DNA of 64,000 nucleotides, taken from the NCBI RefSeq assembly GCF_000834655.1, contig NZ_JXQQ01000097.1, positions 1 to 64,000 on the forward strand, in the 5' to 3' direction. Of the stretch, positions 50,401 through 59,731 are shown in pieces. The translations under genes were made by a program, and so were the position numbers. The notes under the pieces are model-generated. The model did no database searches. It saw only the letters and a list, made by a program, of their open reading frames with translations, and was not told where the DNA came from. This stretch comes from Variovorax paradoxus. GTDB lineage: Bacteria; Pseudomonadota; Gammaproteobacteria; Burkholderiales; Burkholderiaceae_C. Position 1 is the first letter of the stretch. Each line of letters opens with the position of its first letter.

Positions 50401-51417
50401 TCAGGCCTTTTCGGCGTGGTACTGGGTCAAACGCTCAACTTCGTTACGCGAACCCAACATCACGCTCACCCGCTCGTGCAGCTTGGTGGGCTTCAGGTCC
50501 AGGATGCGCTGCTTGCCGTTGGTGGCCGCGCCGCCGGCCTGCTCGACCAGCCAGCTCATCGGGTTCGCCTCGTACATCAGCCGCAGCTTGCCGGCCTTCT
50601 CGGGCTCGCGCTTGTCCCACGGGTACATGAACACGCCGCCGCGCATCAGGATGCGGTGCACGTCGGCCACCATGCTGGCAATCCAGCGCATGTTGAAGTC
50701 CTTGCCGCGCGGGCCTTCCTTGCCGGCCAGGCACTCGTCGATGTAGCGCTTCATCGGCACGTCCCAGTGGCGCATGTTGCTCATGTTGATCGCGAATTCC
50801 TTGGTGTCCGCCGGAATCTGGATGTCTTCCTGCGTCAGCACGAAGCTGCCTTGCTCGCGGTCGAGCGTGAACATGGCCACGCCGTTGCCCACGGTGAGCA
50901 CCAACGTGGTCTGCGGGCCGTAGATGCAGTAGCCCGCGGCCACCTGTTGCGTGCCGGGCTGCAGAAAGTCGGCCTCCTGCACGCCGGGGGTGTCGTCGGG
51001 CTTCTTCAGCACGCTGAAGATGGTGCCGATGCTCACGTTCACGTCGATGTTGCTGCTGCCGTCCAGCGGGTCGAACATCAACAGGTATTCGCCCTGCGGG
51101 TAGCGGTTGGGCACCACATAAATGCTGTCCATTTCCTCGCTGGCCATGGCCGCGAGGTGGCCGCCCCATTCGTTGGCCTCGATGAGCACTTCGTTGGCGA
51201 TGATGTCCAGCTTCTTCTGGATCTCGCCCTGCACGTTCTCGCTCTCGGCCGTGCCGAGCACACCGCCCAGCGCGCCCTTGTTGACGGCCTGGCTGATGCT
51301 CTTGCACGCACGGGCCACCACTTCGAGCAGCAAGCGCAGCTGGCCCGGAATGAGGCCGTCGGCGCGCTGTTGTTCGACGAGGTAGCGGGTGAGGGAAATC
51401 TTCTGTTGTTGAGCCAT
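50401..51417 (-). CDS. fbp: fructose-1,6-bisphosphatase class I
   Basis: 338 residues. The metal and phosphate site DPLDGSSNIDVNVSIGTIFS lies near residue 115, preceded by the signature SEEMDSIYVVP. The C-terminal GGVFMYPWD and AGGAATNG blocks agree with class I FBPase. It hydrolyses fructose 1,6-bisphosphate in gluconeogenesis. ATG 51417 (MAQQQKISLTRYL) is the normal start for the betaproteobacterial enzyme. Adjacent to tRNA-Thr. Confidence 0.96.
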   Translation of the reverse strand: MAQQQKISLTRYLVEQQRADGLIPGQLRLLLEVVARACKSISQAVNKGALGGVLGTAESENVQGEIQKKLDIIANEVLIEANEWGGHLAAMASEEMDSIYVVPNRYPQGEYLLMFDPLDGSSNIDVNVSIGTIFSVLKKPDDTPGVQEADFLQPGTQQVAAGYCIYGPQTTLVLTVGNGVAMFTLDREQGSFVLTQEDIQIPADTKEFAINMSNMRHWDVPMKRYIDECLAGKEGPRGKDFNMRWIASMVADVHRILMRGGVFMYPWDKREPEKAGKLRLMYEANPMSWLVEQAGGAATNGKQRILDLKPTKLHERVSVMLGSRNEVERLTQYHAEKA

Positions 51418-51484
51418 GTGCTTCCTGGAGAGGGATCGATTCGGTTCGATTCGATGGGGTAATGGTTGTGGTGGTCTGCCGGCG

Positions 51485-52351
51485 TCAGTCGGCGTTGTCT
51501 TCGGGCCAGGGGGCGCCGAGGTCGTAGGCGATGCGTATCGCAACGTCGGCCGTGGCCTTGGCCAGCCCCTCGTTCAGCAGCTTGCCTTGGTCTGCGAGCC
51601 AGAGCGCGCGGCGGGTGCTGCGCTGGGTGTTGGCGTCCTTGCCGCGCAGCTCCTGCTTGAGCGAAGGGCCGACGAGGTCGGCAAGGCTCACGGTCGAACG
51701 GTACGAATATTCGTGCCACAGCGTTCGCTTGTCGGGGGAGCCGATGCGCACGTTGGCGCGCACCACGGCTTCGTCCTCATCGTCGGAAACGTTGGCCCAG
51801 CCTTCGACCACGGTCTGCGCGCTGTCGGGGTTCAGCGGGCTGCCCCGGAACATGCTGGAGGCAGGCTCGCGGTAGGTGGTGCCCTGGAAGTTGGGGCTGG
51901 TGCGCAATGCCTTTTCGAGGCGCGGACTGAGCAGGGGCGCCAGTTCGTAGTTGCCCATCACTGCAAGGTAAAGGGCCGAGCGCGACTGGATCTCTTGCTG
52001 CTGCGAGTCCTGGTAGCTCTTGTTGGCCGCGCCGGTCGCGCCGCCGAGCGCGATGGCGCCGAGGATGCCAACGCCGGGAATCGCCGACATTCCGGCGCCG
52101 ATGACGCGCATGCGCTTGGCGCCGGCGTCGGGGTCGCTTTCCACCTCGACGCCGATGCTGGGCACGACCACCTGCACGGTCGAGCCGGGCAGGGTGGCGA
52201 GTTGCGACTTCTTGATCCACGGCTGGCGCGAGCTACCTCCGGAGCCCGCACAGCCGGCGAGGGCCGCGCAGAGCAGCAGCACCGTCGCCGTCGTCAGCGC
52301 GAGCGCCGGCCGCCGTTTCGGCCGGGGCCGCTCAGTTGCCGGCGAGTGCAC
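51485..52351 (-). CDS. putative lipoprotein, unknown function
   Basis: 288 residues with a lipoprotein signal: basic start (RPRPKRR), hydrophobic core and LAGC lipobox with Cys34. A Gly-rich segment (IGAGMSAIPGVGILGAIALGGATGAA) follows about residue 85. No family name comes to mind. The 5' end overlaps the end of pepN by 20 nt, suggesting an operon pepN-lipoprotein-(fbp). Confidence 0.75.
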   Translation of the reverse strand: MHSPATERPRPKRRPALALTTATVLLLCAALAGCAGSGGSSRQPWIKKSQLATLPGSTVQVVVPSIGVEVESDPDAGAKRMRVIGAGMSAIPGVGILGAIALGGATGAANKSYQDSQQQEIQSRSALYLAVMGNYELAPLLSPRLEKALRTSPNFQGTTYREPASSMFRGSPLNPDSAQTVVEGWANVSDDEDEAVVRANVRIGSPDKRTLWHEYSYRSTVSLADLVGPSLKQELRGKDANTQRSTRRALWLADQGKLLNEGLAKATADVAIRIAYDLGAPWPEDNAD

Positions 52352-55037
52352 GCGTCACCACCTCATGCGTGTCCTTGCTGAGGTCCGGCTTGGCTGCCAC
52401 ACGCGCAATCGCTTCGCGCGCGGCGCTGCGGTACGGCTCGGCCAGCTTGCTCCAGCGGTCGAGCGCGCGCGCCAGGCGTGCGGCCACCTGCGGGTTGATG
52501 GCGTCCAGCTCGATCACGCGGTCGCTCCAGAACACGTAGCCGGCCGCGTCGGGGCGGTGGAAGGCGCCGGGGTTCGCGCTGCAGTAACTGAAGATCACGC
52601 TGCGCGCGCGGTTCGGGTTCTTGAGCGAGAAGTCCGGGTGCTTCATCAGCTGCTTGACCAGCGGCAGGATGTCGCCGCCGCGGTCGCTGGCACCGGCCTG
52701 CAGCGAGAACCACTTGTCGATGACCAGCGCCTCGTCCTTGAAGATGGCGTGGAACCGCGCGAGCGCCTGCGCCGCGAGCGTGTGGCCCGACGACACGAGT
52801 GCGTTGAGCGCGTTGAAGCGGTCGGTCATGTTGCCCGCGTCCTTGAAGCGCTGCAGCGTCTTGCCCGGCCACACGGTGTCGCCGGATGCGCGTGCCGCCA
52901 GGCACAGGAAGTTGAGCGCCATGCCGGCCAGCGCGCGGCGGCCCGAGGAGGTCGGGTCGGGCGTGTAGGCGCCGGTGTCGTGGTTCTCTTCGTACACCTG
53001 TTCCCAGTCGGCGAAGAGGGCGGTGGCGAGCTGGGCGCGCATGGCTTCGCGCACCAGGTGCACGCGCTGCGGATCGACCACGTCGAGCTGCTCGGCGATG
53101 TAGGTTTCCGACGGCAGGGTGAGCACCAGTTCCTTGAAGGCGGCGTCGAGCTGCGGGTTGCGCAGCACGCTGCGCATGGCGTCGATGTAGGCGTCGTTCA
53201 GCACGGGGCTGGTGTCGGTCGCGAGCGCCGCAATGCCCTGCAGCGCGGCGCGCAAGCCCAGGCGCTGGCCGGCTTCCCAGCGGTTGAACGGGTCGGGGTC
53301 GTTGGCCAGCAGGGTGAGCAGCTGGGCGTCGGTGTACTCGAAGTCGAGGATCACCGGCGCGCTGAAGCCACGCAAGATCGACGGCACGGGCTCGGCATCG
53401 AGGCCCACGAAGGTGAGCTGTTCGCCAGCGCGCGAGAGCACGATGGTTCGTGTGCCGCGCGTTACATCCGCTTCGCCTTCGAGCTGAATCGGCAGCTCGC
53501 GCCCGTTGGCATCGAGCAGGCCGATATTCAGCGGAATGACGAAGGGCTCCTTCGTCGGCTGGCCCGGCGTGGGCGGGCAGCTCTGCACCACGCTCAGCGT
53601 GTAGCTGCGGTTCTGCGCGTCGTACACGCCGTGCGCCGCAAGGCGGGGCGTGCCGGCCTGGCTGTACCAGCGCTTGAACTGGGGCAGGAGGCGCGCCAGT
53701 TCCGAATCGGGGTTGGCATCGGCAATGGCCTGCGCGAAATCGTCGCAGGTCACGGCCTGGCCGTCGTGGCGTTCGAAGTAGAGCGTGATGCCCTTCTCGA
53801 AGCCCTTGCGGCCGACCAGCGTCTGCATCATGCGAACGACCTCGGCACCCTTTTCGTAGATGGTGACGGTGTAGAAGTTGCTGATCTCGATGTAGCTGTC
53901 GGGCCGCACCGGGTGGGCCATGGGGCCGGCGTCTTCGGGGAACTGGGCGGTGCGCAGCACGCGCACGTCTTCGATGCGCTTCACGGCGCGGGCCGAAGCG
54001 TCGGCGCACAAATCCTGGCTGAACTCCTGGTCGCGGAAGACGGTGAGGCCTTCCTTCAGCGAGAGCTGGAACCAGTCGCGGCAGGTCACGCGGTCGCCGC
54101 TCCAGTTATGAAAGTACTCGTGGCCGACGACGCTTTCGATGTTGCTGTAGTCCGCATCGGTGGCGGTGGCCTGGTTGGCCAGAACGTACTTCGTGTTGAA
54201 GATGTTCAGGCCCTTGTTCTCCATGGCGCCCATGTTGAAGTCGCTGGTCGCAACGATCATGAAGCGGTCCAGGTCCAGCGGCAGGCCGAAGCGGGCCTCG
54301 TCCCACAGCACGGAGTTGATGAGCGAGTTCATCGCGTGCTCGGTCTTGTCGAGGTCGCCGGCGCGCACGTACACCTGCAGCAAATGCTCCTTGCCGTTGC
54401 GCGCGGTGATGCGCTGCTCGCGCGCCACCAGTTTGCCGGCCACGAGCGCGAAGAGGTAGCTGGGCTTGCGGAACGGGTCGACCCACTTGGCGAAGTGACG
54501 GCCCTCGGGCAGGTCGCCCTGCTCGACGAGGTTGCCGTTCGACAGCAGCACCGGGTACGCGGCCTTGGCGGCGCGCAGCGTGACGGTGTAGGTCGACATC
54601 ACATCGGGGCGGTCCAGAAAGTACGTGATGCGGCGAAAGCCCTCGGCCTCGCACTGCGTGAAGAAGGTGTCTTCGCTCACGAACAGGCCCATCAGCTTGG
54701 TGTTCTTGATGGGGCAGCAGGTGGTGAAGATCTCGAGCTCGAAGTCGCCTTCTTCGGCGTAGGGCAGGCCATCGATGACGAGCTGGTCGCCTTCCATGCG
54801 GAACGAGGCGCCCTGGCCGTTGACCAGCACGCGCGCCAGGTTGAGCTCGTCGCCGTGCAGGCGCAGCGGCTGGATGGGCGCATCGGGGTTGCGGCGAAGG
54901 CGCATGCGATTGAGCACGCGGGTCTTGGCGGGGTCCAGGTCGAAGGTCAGGTCGACGGTGTCGATCCAGTAGCCGGGAGCCGCATAGTCTTCGCGGCGAA
55001 TGGCAATGGGTTGGCCTTGAGCATCACGCAGCATCAT
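52332..55037 (-). CDS. pepN: aminopeptidase N
   Basis: 901 residues, M1 family zinc aminopeptidase. The substrate motif GAMENKGLN lies near residue 268, and the zinc site HEYFHNW followed 18 residues on by KEG is near 305. The long helical C-terminal domain is typical of the PepN branch. ATG 55037 (MMLRDAQGQPI) has CTGGAGA upstream. It overlaps the HAD gene start region by 14 nt. Releases N-terminal residues from cytosolic peptides. Confidence 0.97.
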   Translation of the reverse strand: MMLRDAQGQPIAIRREDYAAPGYWIDTVDLTFDLDPAKTRVLNRMRLRRNPDAPIQPLRLHGDELNLARVLVNGQGASFRMEGDQLVIDGLPYAEEGDFELEIFTTCCPIKNTKLMGLFVSEDTFFTQCEAEGFRRITYFLDRPDVMSTYTVTLRAAKAAYPVLLSNGNLVEQGDLPEGRHFAKWVDPFRKPSYLFALVAGKLVAREQRITARNGKEHLLQVYVRAGDLDKTEHAMNSLINSVLWDEARFGLPLDLDRFMIVATSDFNMGAMENKGLNIFNTKYVLANQATATDADYSNIESVVGHEYFHNWSGDRVTCRDWFQLSLKEGLTVFRDQEFSQDLCADASARAVKRIEDVRVLRTAQFPEDAGPMAHPVRPDSYIEISNFYTVTIYEKGAEVVRMMQTLVGRKGFEKGITLYFERHDGQAVTCDDFAQAIADANPDSELARLLPQFKRWYSQAGTPRLAAHGVYDAQNRSYTLSVVQSCPPTPGQPTKEPFVIPLNIGLLDANGRELPIQLEGEADVTRGTRTIVLSRAGEQLTFVGLDAEPVPSILRGFSAPVILDFEYTDAQLLTLLANDPDPFNRWEAGQRLGLRAALQGIAALATDTSPVLNDAYIDAMRSVLRNPQLDAAFKELVLTLPSETYIAEQLDVVDPQRVHLVREAMRAQLATALFADWEQVYEENHDTGAYTPDPTSSGRRALAGMALNFLCLAARASGDTVWPGKTLQRFKDAGNMTDRFNALNALVSSGHTLAAQALARFHAIFKDEALVIDKWFSLQAGASDRGGDILPLVKQLMKHPDFSLKNPNRARSVIFSYCSANPGAFHRPDAAGYVFWSDRVIELDAINPQVAARLARALDRWSKLAEPYRSAAREAIARVAAKPDLSKDTHEVVTRALAGN

Positions 55038-55710
55038 CGAGGGTCTCCAGAAAATTCGAATGGGCGAGTTCGTTGTAGTCACGAACCGCGGCAATGACAT
55101 GGGGGCCGGCAAGCTCGGCGGCGGTATGGGTGCTGCACACGGCCACGGCACGCATGCCGCCGCGGCGGGCGGCCTCGATGCCGAAGGGGGCGTCTTCGAA
55201 AACGATGCAGCGCTCGGGCGCCACGCCGATGCGGCGCGCGGCTTCCAGGAAGATCGCGGGAGTGGGCTTGCCACTGAAGCCTTCGTCGCCACCGACTATT
55301 GCGAGCGGCAGCGGGTCCATCTTCAGGCGCGACATGGCGAACTCGATGTTGCCCTTGTCGCCCGCCGTGCCCACCGCCACCTTGAGGCCGCGCGCAACGG
55401 CGGCCTTGGCGAAGGCGGTGAAGCCAGCGACTTCGGTGAAGTTGTCGCTGAACATGGCGCGGTAGATCTCTTCCTTCTCGTGCACCAGCACCTGGGCTTC
55501 GTCGTCGGAGAGCTTGCGATCGAACAGCTCGTGCATGCACTCGAGGCCGGTGCGGCCCGTGGTGCGCGCGAGGATGTCGCTCACATCGAGCTTCAGGCCG
55601 TGGCGCGCCACGAACTCCACCCACGAGCGCGCATGCCAGGGCATGGAGTCGATCATGGTGCCGTCCATGTCGAAGATGAAGGCTTCGACCTTGCCGTGCG
55701 TGAGCGTCAT
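55024..55710 (-). CDS. HAD-family hydrolase (beta-phosphoglucomutase-like)
   Basis: 228 residues. Motif I FIFDMDGTMIDS with nucleophile Asp15, motif II VGTAGD, motif III Lys in GFSGKPTPAIF, and motif IV FEDAPFGIEAA. A helical cap sits between motifs I and II. The C1-cap layout and PWHARSWVEF segment are of the beta-PGM/phosphatase subfamily. Substrate unknown. Overlaps pepN by 14 nt and ends the prfB-side cluster with a 4-nt gap to prfB. Confidence 0.88.
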   Translation of the reverse strand: MTLTHGKVEAFIFDMDGTMIDSMPWHARSWVEFVARHGLKLDVSDILARTTGRTGLECMHELFDRKLSDDEAQVLVHEKEEIYRAMFSDNFTEVAGFTAFAKAAVARGLKVAVGTAGDKGNIEFAMSRLKMDPLPLAIVGGDEGFSGKPTPAIFLEAARRIGVAPERCIVFEDAPFGIEAARRGGMRAVAVCSTHTAAELAGPHVIAAVRDYNELAHSNFLETLDDAA

Positions 55711-55714
55711 CGGT

Positions 55715-56819
55715 TTACACGCCTTGCTTCAGCGAAGCTTCGATGAACACATCGAGGTCGCCATCGAGCACCTTCTGCGTGGCCGAGACTTCGACGTTGG
55801 TGCGCAGGTCCTTGATGCGGCTGTTGTCCAGCACGTAGCTGCGGATCTGGTGGCCCCAGCCCACGTCGGTCTTGCTGTCTTCCAGCTTTTGCTGCTCTTC
55901 CTGGCGCTTGCGCATCTCGTGGTCGTACAGGCGCGAGCGCAGGCGCTTCCACGCCACGTCGCGGTTGCTGTGCTGGCTGCGGCCGTCCTGGCACTGCACG
56001 ACGATGCCGGTCGGAATGTGCGTCAGGCGCACGGCCGAGTCGGTCTTGTTGATGTGCTGGCCGCCCGCGCCCGAGGCACGGAAGGTGTCGGTGCGCACGT
56101 CCGAAGGGTTGATGTCGATCTCGATCGAGTCATCGATTTCCGGGTACACGAAGATGCTGGCGAAGCTGGTGTGGCGGCCGCCCGAGGAGTCGAACGGGGA
56201 CTTGCGCACCAGGCGGTGCACGCCGGTCTCGGTGCGCAACAGGCCGAAGGCGTAGTCGCCCTCGACCTTGATGGTCGCGCCCTTGATTCCGGCGGTGTCG
56301 CCGGGCGTTTCGTCTTCGATCTGCGTCTTGAAGCCCTTGCGCTCGGCGTACTTCAGGTACTGGCGCAGCAGCATGCTGGCCCAGTCGCAAGCCTCGGTGC
56401 CGCCGGCGCCGGCCTGGATGTCGACGAAGGCGTTGAGCGGGTCGGCCGGGTTGTTGAACATCCGGCGGAATTCGAGCTGCTTGATGTCTGCTTCGAGCGC
56501 GGTGGCGTCATCAGAGATGGACTGCAAGCCGTCCATGTCGCCTTCTTCCTTGGACATCTCGAAGAGCTCGGAGTTGTCCGAAAGGCCATTGGTGAGCCGG
56601 TCGAGCGTGACGACCACGTCGTCGAGCGACTTCTTTTCCTTGCCCAGTTCCTGGGCCTTCTTGGGGTCGTTCCAGACGTTGGGGTCTTCGAGCGACGCGT
56701 TGACTGTCCTCAGTCGTTCAGCTTTGGCATCGTAGTCAAAGATACCTCCGTAAATCGACCGTGCGGGCGCTCAGGTCCGCGAGCATTGCGCCGATTTGGT
56801 TGATCTGTTCTGCGTCCAT
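55715..56819 (-). CDS. prfB: peptide chain release factor 2, programmed +1 frameshift
   Basis: 367 residues after a frameshift. Codons 1-27 (MDAEQINQIGAMLADLSART...) run from ATG 56819 to an in-frame TGA at 56736-56738; the rest continues in the +1 frame to 55715. The product carries RF2's tripeptide SPF (RKSPFDSSGG) for UGA/UAA recognition and the catalytic GGQ (SGAGGQHIN). The total of 1105 nt equals 367 codons plus stop plus one nucleotide, as expected for RF2 autoregulation. Confidence 0.97.
56736..56749 (-). other. prfB frameshift site
   Basis: On the minus strand: GGAGG (56745-56749), then TAT, slippery CTT (56739-56741), then TGA and C. This is the canonical Shine-Dalgarno-stimulated CTT TGA C shift of bacterial prfB. 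Confidence 0.95.
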
Positions 56820-56903
56820 GGGGTGTCCTGACTGTGTTGGGTTGGTGTTCGGGGGAACCGGGTATTTTCTCACGCCCGAGAAGCCCGCCCTGGAGAGCCC
56901 CCG

Positions 56904-57023
56904 TATTGCTCCTTCCCCTCCCGGGGGAAGGCTGGGATGGGGGCACGACGGCCTTGAAAAAGCGGTGCGTGTCCAGAGGCCGCGTGCCCCCACCCCAACC
57001 CTCCCCCGGGAGCGGAGGGAGCC
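56904..57023. repeat. single copy of the 151-bp-type repeat
   Basis: Shares the order of blocks seen in the array at 60981-61471: attgctccttccc, gggggaaggctgggatggggg, a variable middle, gccgcgtgcccccacccc and ccctcccccggga. Lies between prfB and metQ. Confidence 0.75.
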
Positions 57024-57027
57024 GGAC

Positions 57028-57068
57028 AAGAAAAAGCCCCCTGGGCGCGTCGCGTGCGCACAGGGGGC
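57028..57068 (-). terminator. rho-independent terminator of metQ
   Basis: Stem gccccctg (57036-57043) with cagggggc (57061-57068) followed on the minus strand by T5 (57031-57035), 40 nt after the metQ stop. Confidence 0.85.
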
Positions 57069-57108
57069 AAGGGGGAAGATCAACCCGGGTCTGACTGCCT
57101 GCGCCGGA

Positions 57109-57924
57109 TCAGAACGCCGGCACGAGCGAACCCTTGAACTGCGTCTCGATGAAGCTCTTCACCTCCGGCGACTGGTAGGCGGCCACGAGGCGCTTGGCCC
57201 ACGGCTTGTCCTTGTCGGCGCGGCGCACGGCGATCAGGTTGGCGTAGGGGCTCTTCGGGGCTTCCTTGATCACGGCGTCCTTGTTGAGCGACAGGCCCGC
57301 CTTCTCGGCGTAGTCGTTGTTGATGGAGGCGATGGCCAGGTCGTCCAGCGAGCGCGGCAGCTGGGCCGCATCGAGCGCCACGAGCTTGAGCTTCTTGGGG
57401 TTGGTCACCACGTCCAGCGGGGTGGCGTTGTTGTTCTTCACCGCCTCGGGCTTGAGCGTGATGAGGCCGGCCGTCTGCAGCAGCAGGAGGGCGCGGTTGC
57501 CGTTCGACGGGTCGTTTTGGATGCCGACCGAGGCGCCATCGGGCAACTGGTCGATCGACTTGATCTTGCGCGAGTAGAAGCCCAGCGGCGCGGTGATCGT
57601 GAGGCCCACGGGCACGATGTCGAAGCCGCGCGCCTTGTTCTGGTTATCGAGGAAGGGCTGGTGCTGGAAGGCGTTGGCGTCCAGGTCGCCCGAGGCGAGC
57701 GCTGCGTTGGGCAGCTGGTAGTCGTTGAACACCACGACCTGGATGTTCAGGCCGTCCTTGGCGGCGACCTTCTTGACCACCTCGAAGATCTGCTCGCCGT
57801 TGCCGACCGAGACGCCGACTTTCAGGGTGTTCTTGTTGTCCTGCGCGAAGGCGGTGCCGCCGGCGAAAAGAGCGGTGGCCAGTGCGGCAAGGGCCAGGGT
57901 GCGGCGGCGGAAAGTGCTGTGCAT
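57109..57924 (-). CDS. metQ: MetQ/NlpA-family binding protein
   Basis: 271 residues. Signal peptide (about 1-28, FAQDN cleavage). NlpA/MetQ blocks: LKVGVSVGNGEQIFEVVKK, VVFNDYQLPNAALASGDLDANAFQHQPFLDNQN and GASVGIQNDPSNGNRALLLL. No lipobox, so a soluble periplasmic form. Binds methionine or a related compound for MetNI. Divergent from metNIQ across 235 nt. One of three paralogues in 7 kb. Confidence 0.9.
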   Translation of the reverse strand: MHSTFRRRTLALAALATALFAGGTAFAQDNKNTLKVGVSVGNGEQIFEVVKKVAAKDGLNIQVVVFNDYQLPNAALASGDLDANAFQHQPFLDNQNKARGFDIVPVGLTITAPLGFYSRKIKSIDQLPDGASVGIQNDPSNGNRALLLLQTAGLITLKPEAVKNNNATPLDVVTNPKKLKLVALDAAQLPRSLDDLAIASINNDYAEKAGLSLNKDAVIKEAPKSPYANLIAVRRADKDKPWAKRLVAAYQSPEVKSFIETQFKGSLVPAF

Positions 57925-58034
57925 GTTGTTGCGCGAAATCAAAAAATGAAGGCGCGAATGTGGCACTGCCGCACGGATTTGGGAACGAACCAATCCGCAT
58001 ATCGTTATGGCGCTCGCGGCGCGCGTCTTGAAAT

Positions 58035-58058
58035 GCTTATGCGTTTTCATGCATAAGC
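58035..58058. promoter_or_regulatory. inverted repeat GCTTATGC-N8-GCATAAGC
   Basis: Perfect 8-bp arms (58035-58042 and 58051-58058) in the divergent region between metQ and metN. Likely operator of a regulator of methionine or sulfur supply; no regulator gene adjoins. Confidence 0.5.
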
Positions 58059-58159
58059 AAGCGCCGATTTGTTCGTTCCCTTTTGGCGCCTTTGTTTTCA
58101 TACTCGGCACCTTTTTGCGAACTCCGCGACCTGCCTTCATGCAGGCCGTGCCTCTCTCC

Positions 58160-59032
58160 ATGACCAACCATTCGCCTGATACGGCCCGCGGCAACGCGGA
58201 GCAGCCGGTCATCCGTCTCCAATCGGTGCAGAAGTCCTTCGCCTTGCCCAGCGGCGAGGTGTTCGACGCCGTGCAGTCGCTCTCGCTCGACATCCACCAG
58301 GGCGACGTGTTCGGCCTGATCGGCAAGAGCGGCGCCGGCAAGTCGACGCTGCTGCGCCTCATCAACCTCTTGGAGCGTCCCGATGCGGGCCGCGTGCTGG
58401 TCGGCGGGCGCGACCTCACCACGCTCTCGCGCCGCGAGCTGCGCGACACGCGCCAGAACATCGGCATGATCTTCCAGCAGTTCAACCTGCTGCAGAACGC
58501 CACGGTGTTCGACAACGTGGCCTTCCCGCTGAAGATCCACGGCCGCCACTCCAAGGCCGAGATCAATGAGCGGGTGCGCGAATGCCTCGACCTCGTGGGC
58601 CTCGCCGAAAAGATCGACACCTACCCGGCCCAGCTCTCGGGCGGCCAGAAGCAGCGCGTGGCCATCGCCCGCGCGCTGGCGCCGCGCCCGCAGGTGCTGC
58701 TGTGCGACGAGCCCACCTCGGCGCTGGATACCGAAACCACCCGCGCGCTGCTCGAGACGCTGCGCGACATCAACCAGAAGATCGGCGTGACCATCGTGAT
58801 CGTCACGCACGAGCTCTCGGTGGTCGAGGTGCTGTGCCGCAACGTGGCCATCCTCGAGAAGGGCCGGCTGGTGGAGCAGTTCGCCGTCGATGCGCCGAGC
58901 GAAGAGCGCAAGACCGCGCTCGGCCGCGAGATCGACGAGCTGGTGCGCCGCCGCGAGCGCGAGGCGCGCCTGCCGGTCGAGCCGCGTTCCGCATCCACCG
59001 CGCGCAATGCCGAGGAGGTGGCCTATGTTTGA
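58160..59032 (+). CDS. metN: methionine ABC transporter, ATP-binding protein
   Basis: 290 residues. Walker A GKSGAGKSTLL (near 52), LSGGQKQRVAIARAL signature, Walker B VLLCDEPTSALD, and H-loop VTHELSVVEVL are exactly MetN-like. The typical C-terminal regulatory (ACT-like) domain of E. coli MetN is absent or very short here. ATG 58160 is chosen; 58139 is possible. Overlaps metI by 8 nt. Confidence 0.92.
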   Translation: MTNHSPDTARGNAEQPVIRLQSVQKSFALPSGEVFDAVQSLSLDIHQGDVFGLIGKSGAGKSTLLRLINLLERPDAGRVLVGGRDLTTLSRRELRDTRQNIGMIFQQFNLLQNATVFDNVAFPLKIHGRHSKAEINERVRECLDLVGLAEKIDTYPAQLSGGQKQRVAIARALAPRPQVLLCDEPTSALDTETTRALLETLRDINQKIGVTIVIVTHELSVVEVLCRNVAILEKGRLVEQFAVDAPSEERKTALGREIDELVRRREREARLPVEPRSASTARNAEEVAYV

Positions 59033-59687
59033 GAACATCGCCCCCATCCTTCCCGAGCTCTGGACCGCCACGGGCCAGACTTTCATGATGCTGGCCATCG
59101 GCCTGTCGGCCGCGGTGCTGATCGGCGGGCCGCTGGGCATCCTGCTCTTCCTGCTGGGGCCGGGCCAGTCGCTGGAAAACAAGCCGGCGTTCCTGGTGCT
59201 GAACTGGATCGTGAACACGGTGCGGTCGTTCCCTTTCATCATCCTGCTGGTGGCGCTGGTGCCGTTCACGCGAATCATCGCGGGCACCTCCATCGGGCCG
59301 CTGGCGGCCGCGGTGCCGCTGTCGTTCGCGGCCATTCCGTATTTCGCGCGGCTGGTGGACCAGTGCCTGCGCGAAGTGCCGCGCGGCGTGATCGAGGCGG
59401 CGCACGCCATGGGCGCCTCGGAGCTGCAGATCGTCTGGCGCGTGCTGGTGGTCGAGGCGCGCTCGGGCCTGGTGCTCGCGCTCACGGTGCTGGCGGTGAG
59501 CTTTCTCTCGTACTCGGCGATTGCCGGCGTGGTGGGCGGCGGCGGCATCGGCGACCTGGCGATCCGCTACGGCTACTACCGCTTCCAGACCGACGTGATG
59601 GTGCTCACCGTGGCGCTGCTCGTGGTGCTGGTACAGATCCTGCAATTCGTGGGGAACACCACGGCGCGCAGGCTGGACAAGCGTTGA
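59025..59687 (+). CDS. metI: methionine ABC transporter, permease
   Basis: 220 residues, five hydrophobic segments and the MetI EAA loop (VIEAAHAMGASELQIVWRVLV). NTVRSFPFIILLVALVPFTR and SYSAIAGVVGGGGIGDLAIRYGY are MetI hallmarks. GAGGAGG 7 nt upstream supports ATG 59025, which overlaps metN. Confidence 0.95.
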   Translation: MFENIAPILPELWTATGQTFMMLAIGLSAAVLIGGPLGILLFLLGPGQSLENKPAFLVLNWIVNTVRSFPFIILLVALVPFTRIIAGTSIGPLAAAVPLSFAAIPYFARLVDQCLREVPRGVIEAAHAMGASELQIVWRVLVVEARSGLVLALTVLAVSFLSYSAIAGVVGGGGIGDLAIRYGYYRFQTDVMVLTVALLVVLVQILQFVGNTTARRLDKR

Positions 59688-59731
59688 TTTCCTTCTTTTC
59701 TCCTTTTCTCTTTTCTCCTGTTGCTCATTCC

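Noticed and set aside
52020..55097. A 1025-codon frame opposite pepN
   Set aside because: Antisense shadow; pepN has the zinc site and full length.
56736..56819. prfB as a pseudogene broken by an in-frame TGA
   Set aside because: The site is the canonical CTT TGA C with an upstream GGAGG; this is programmed frameshifting.
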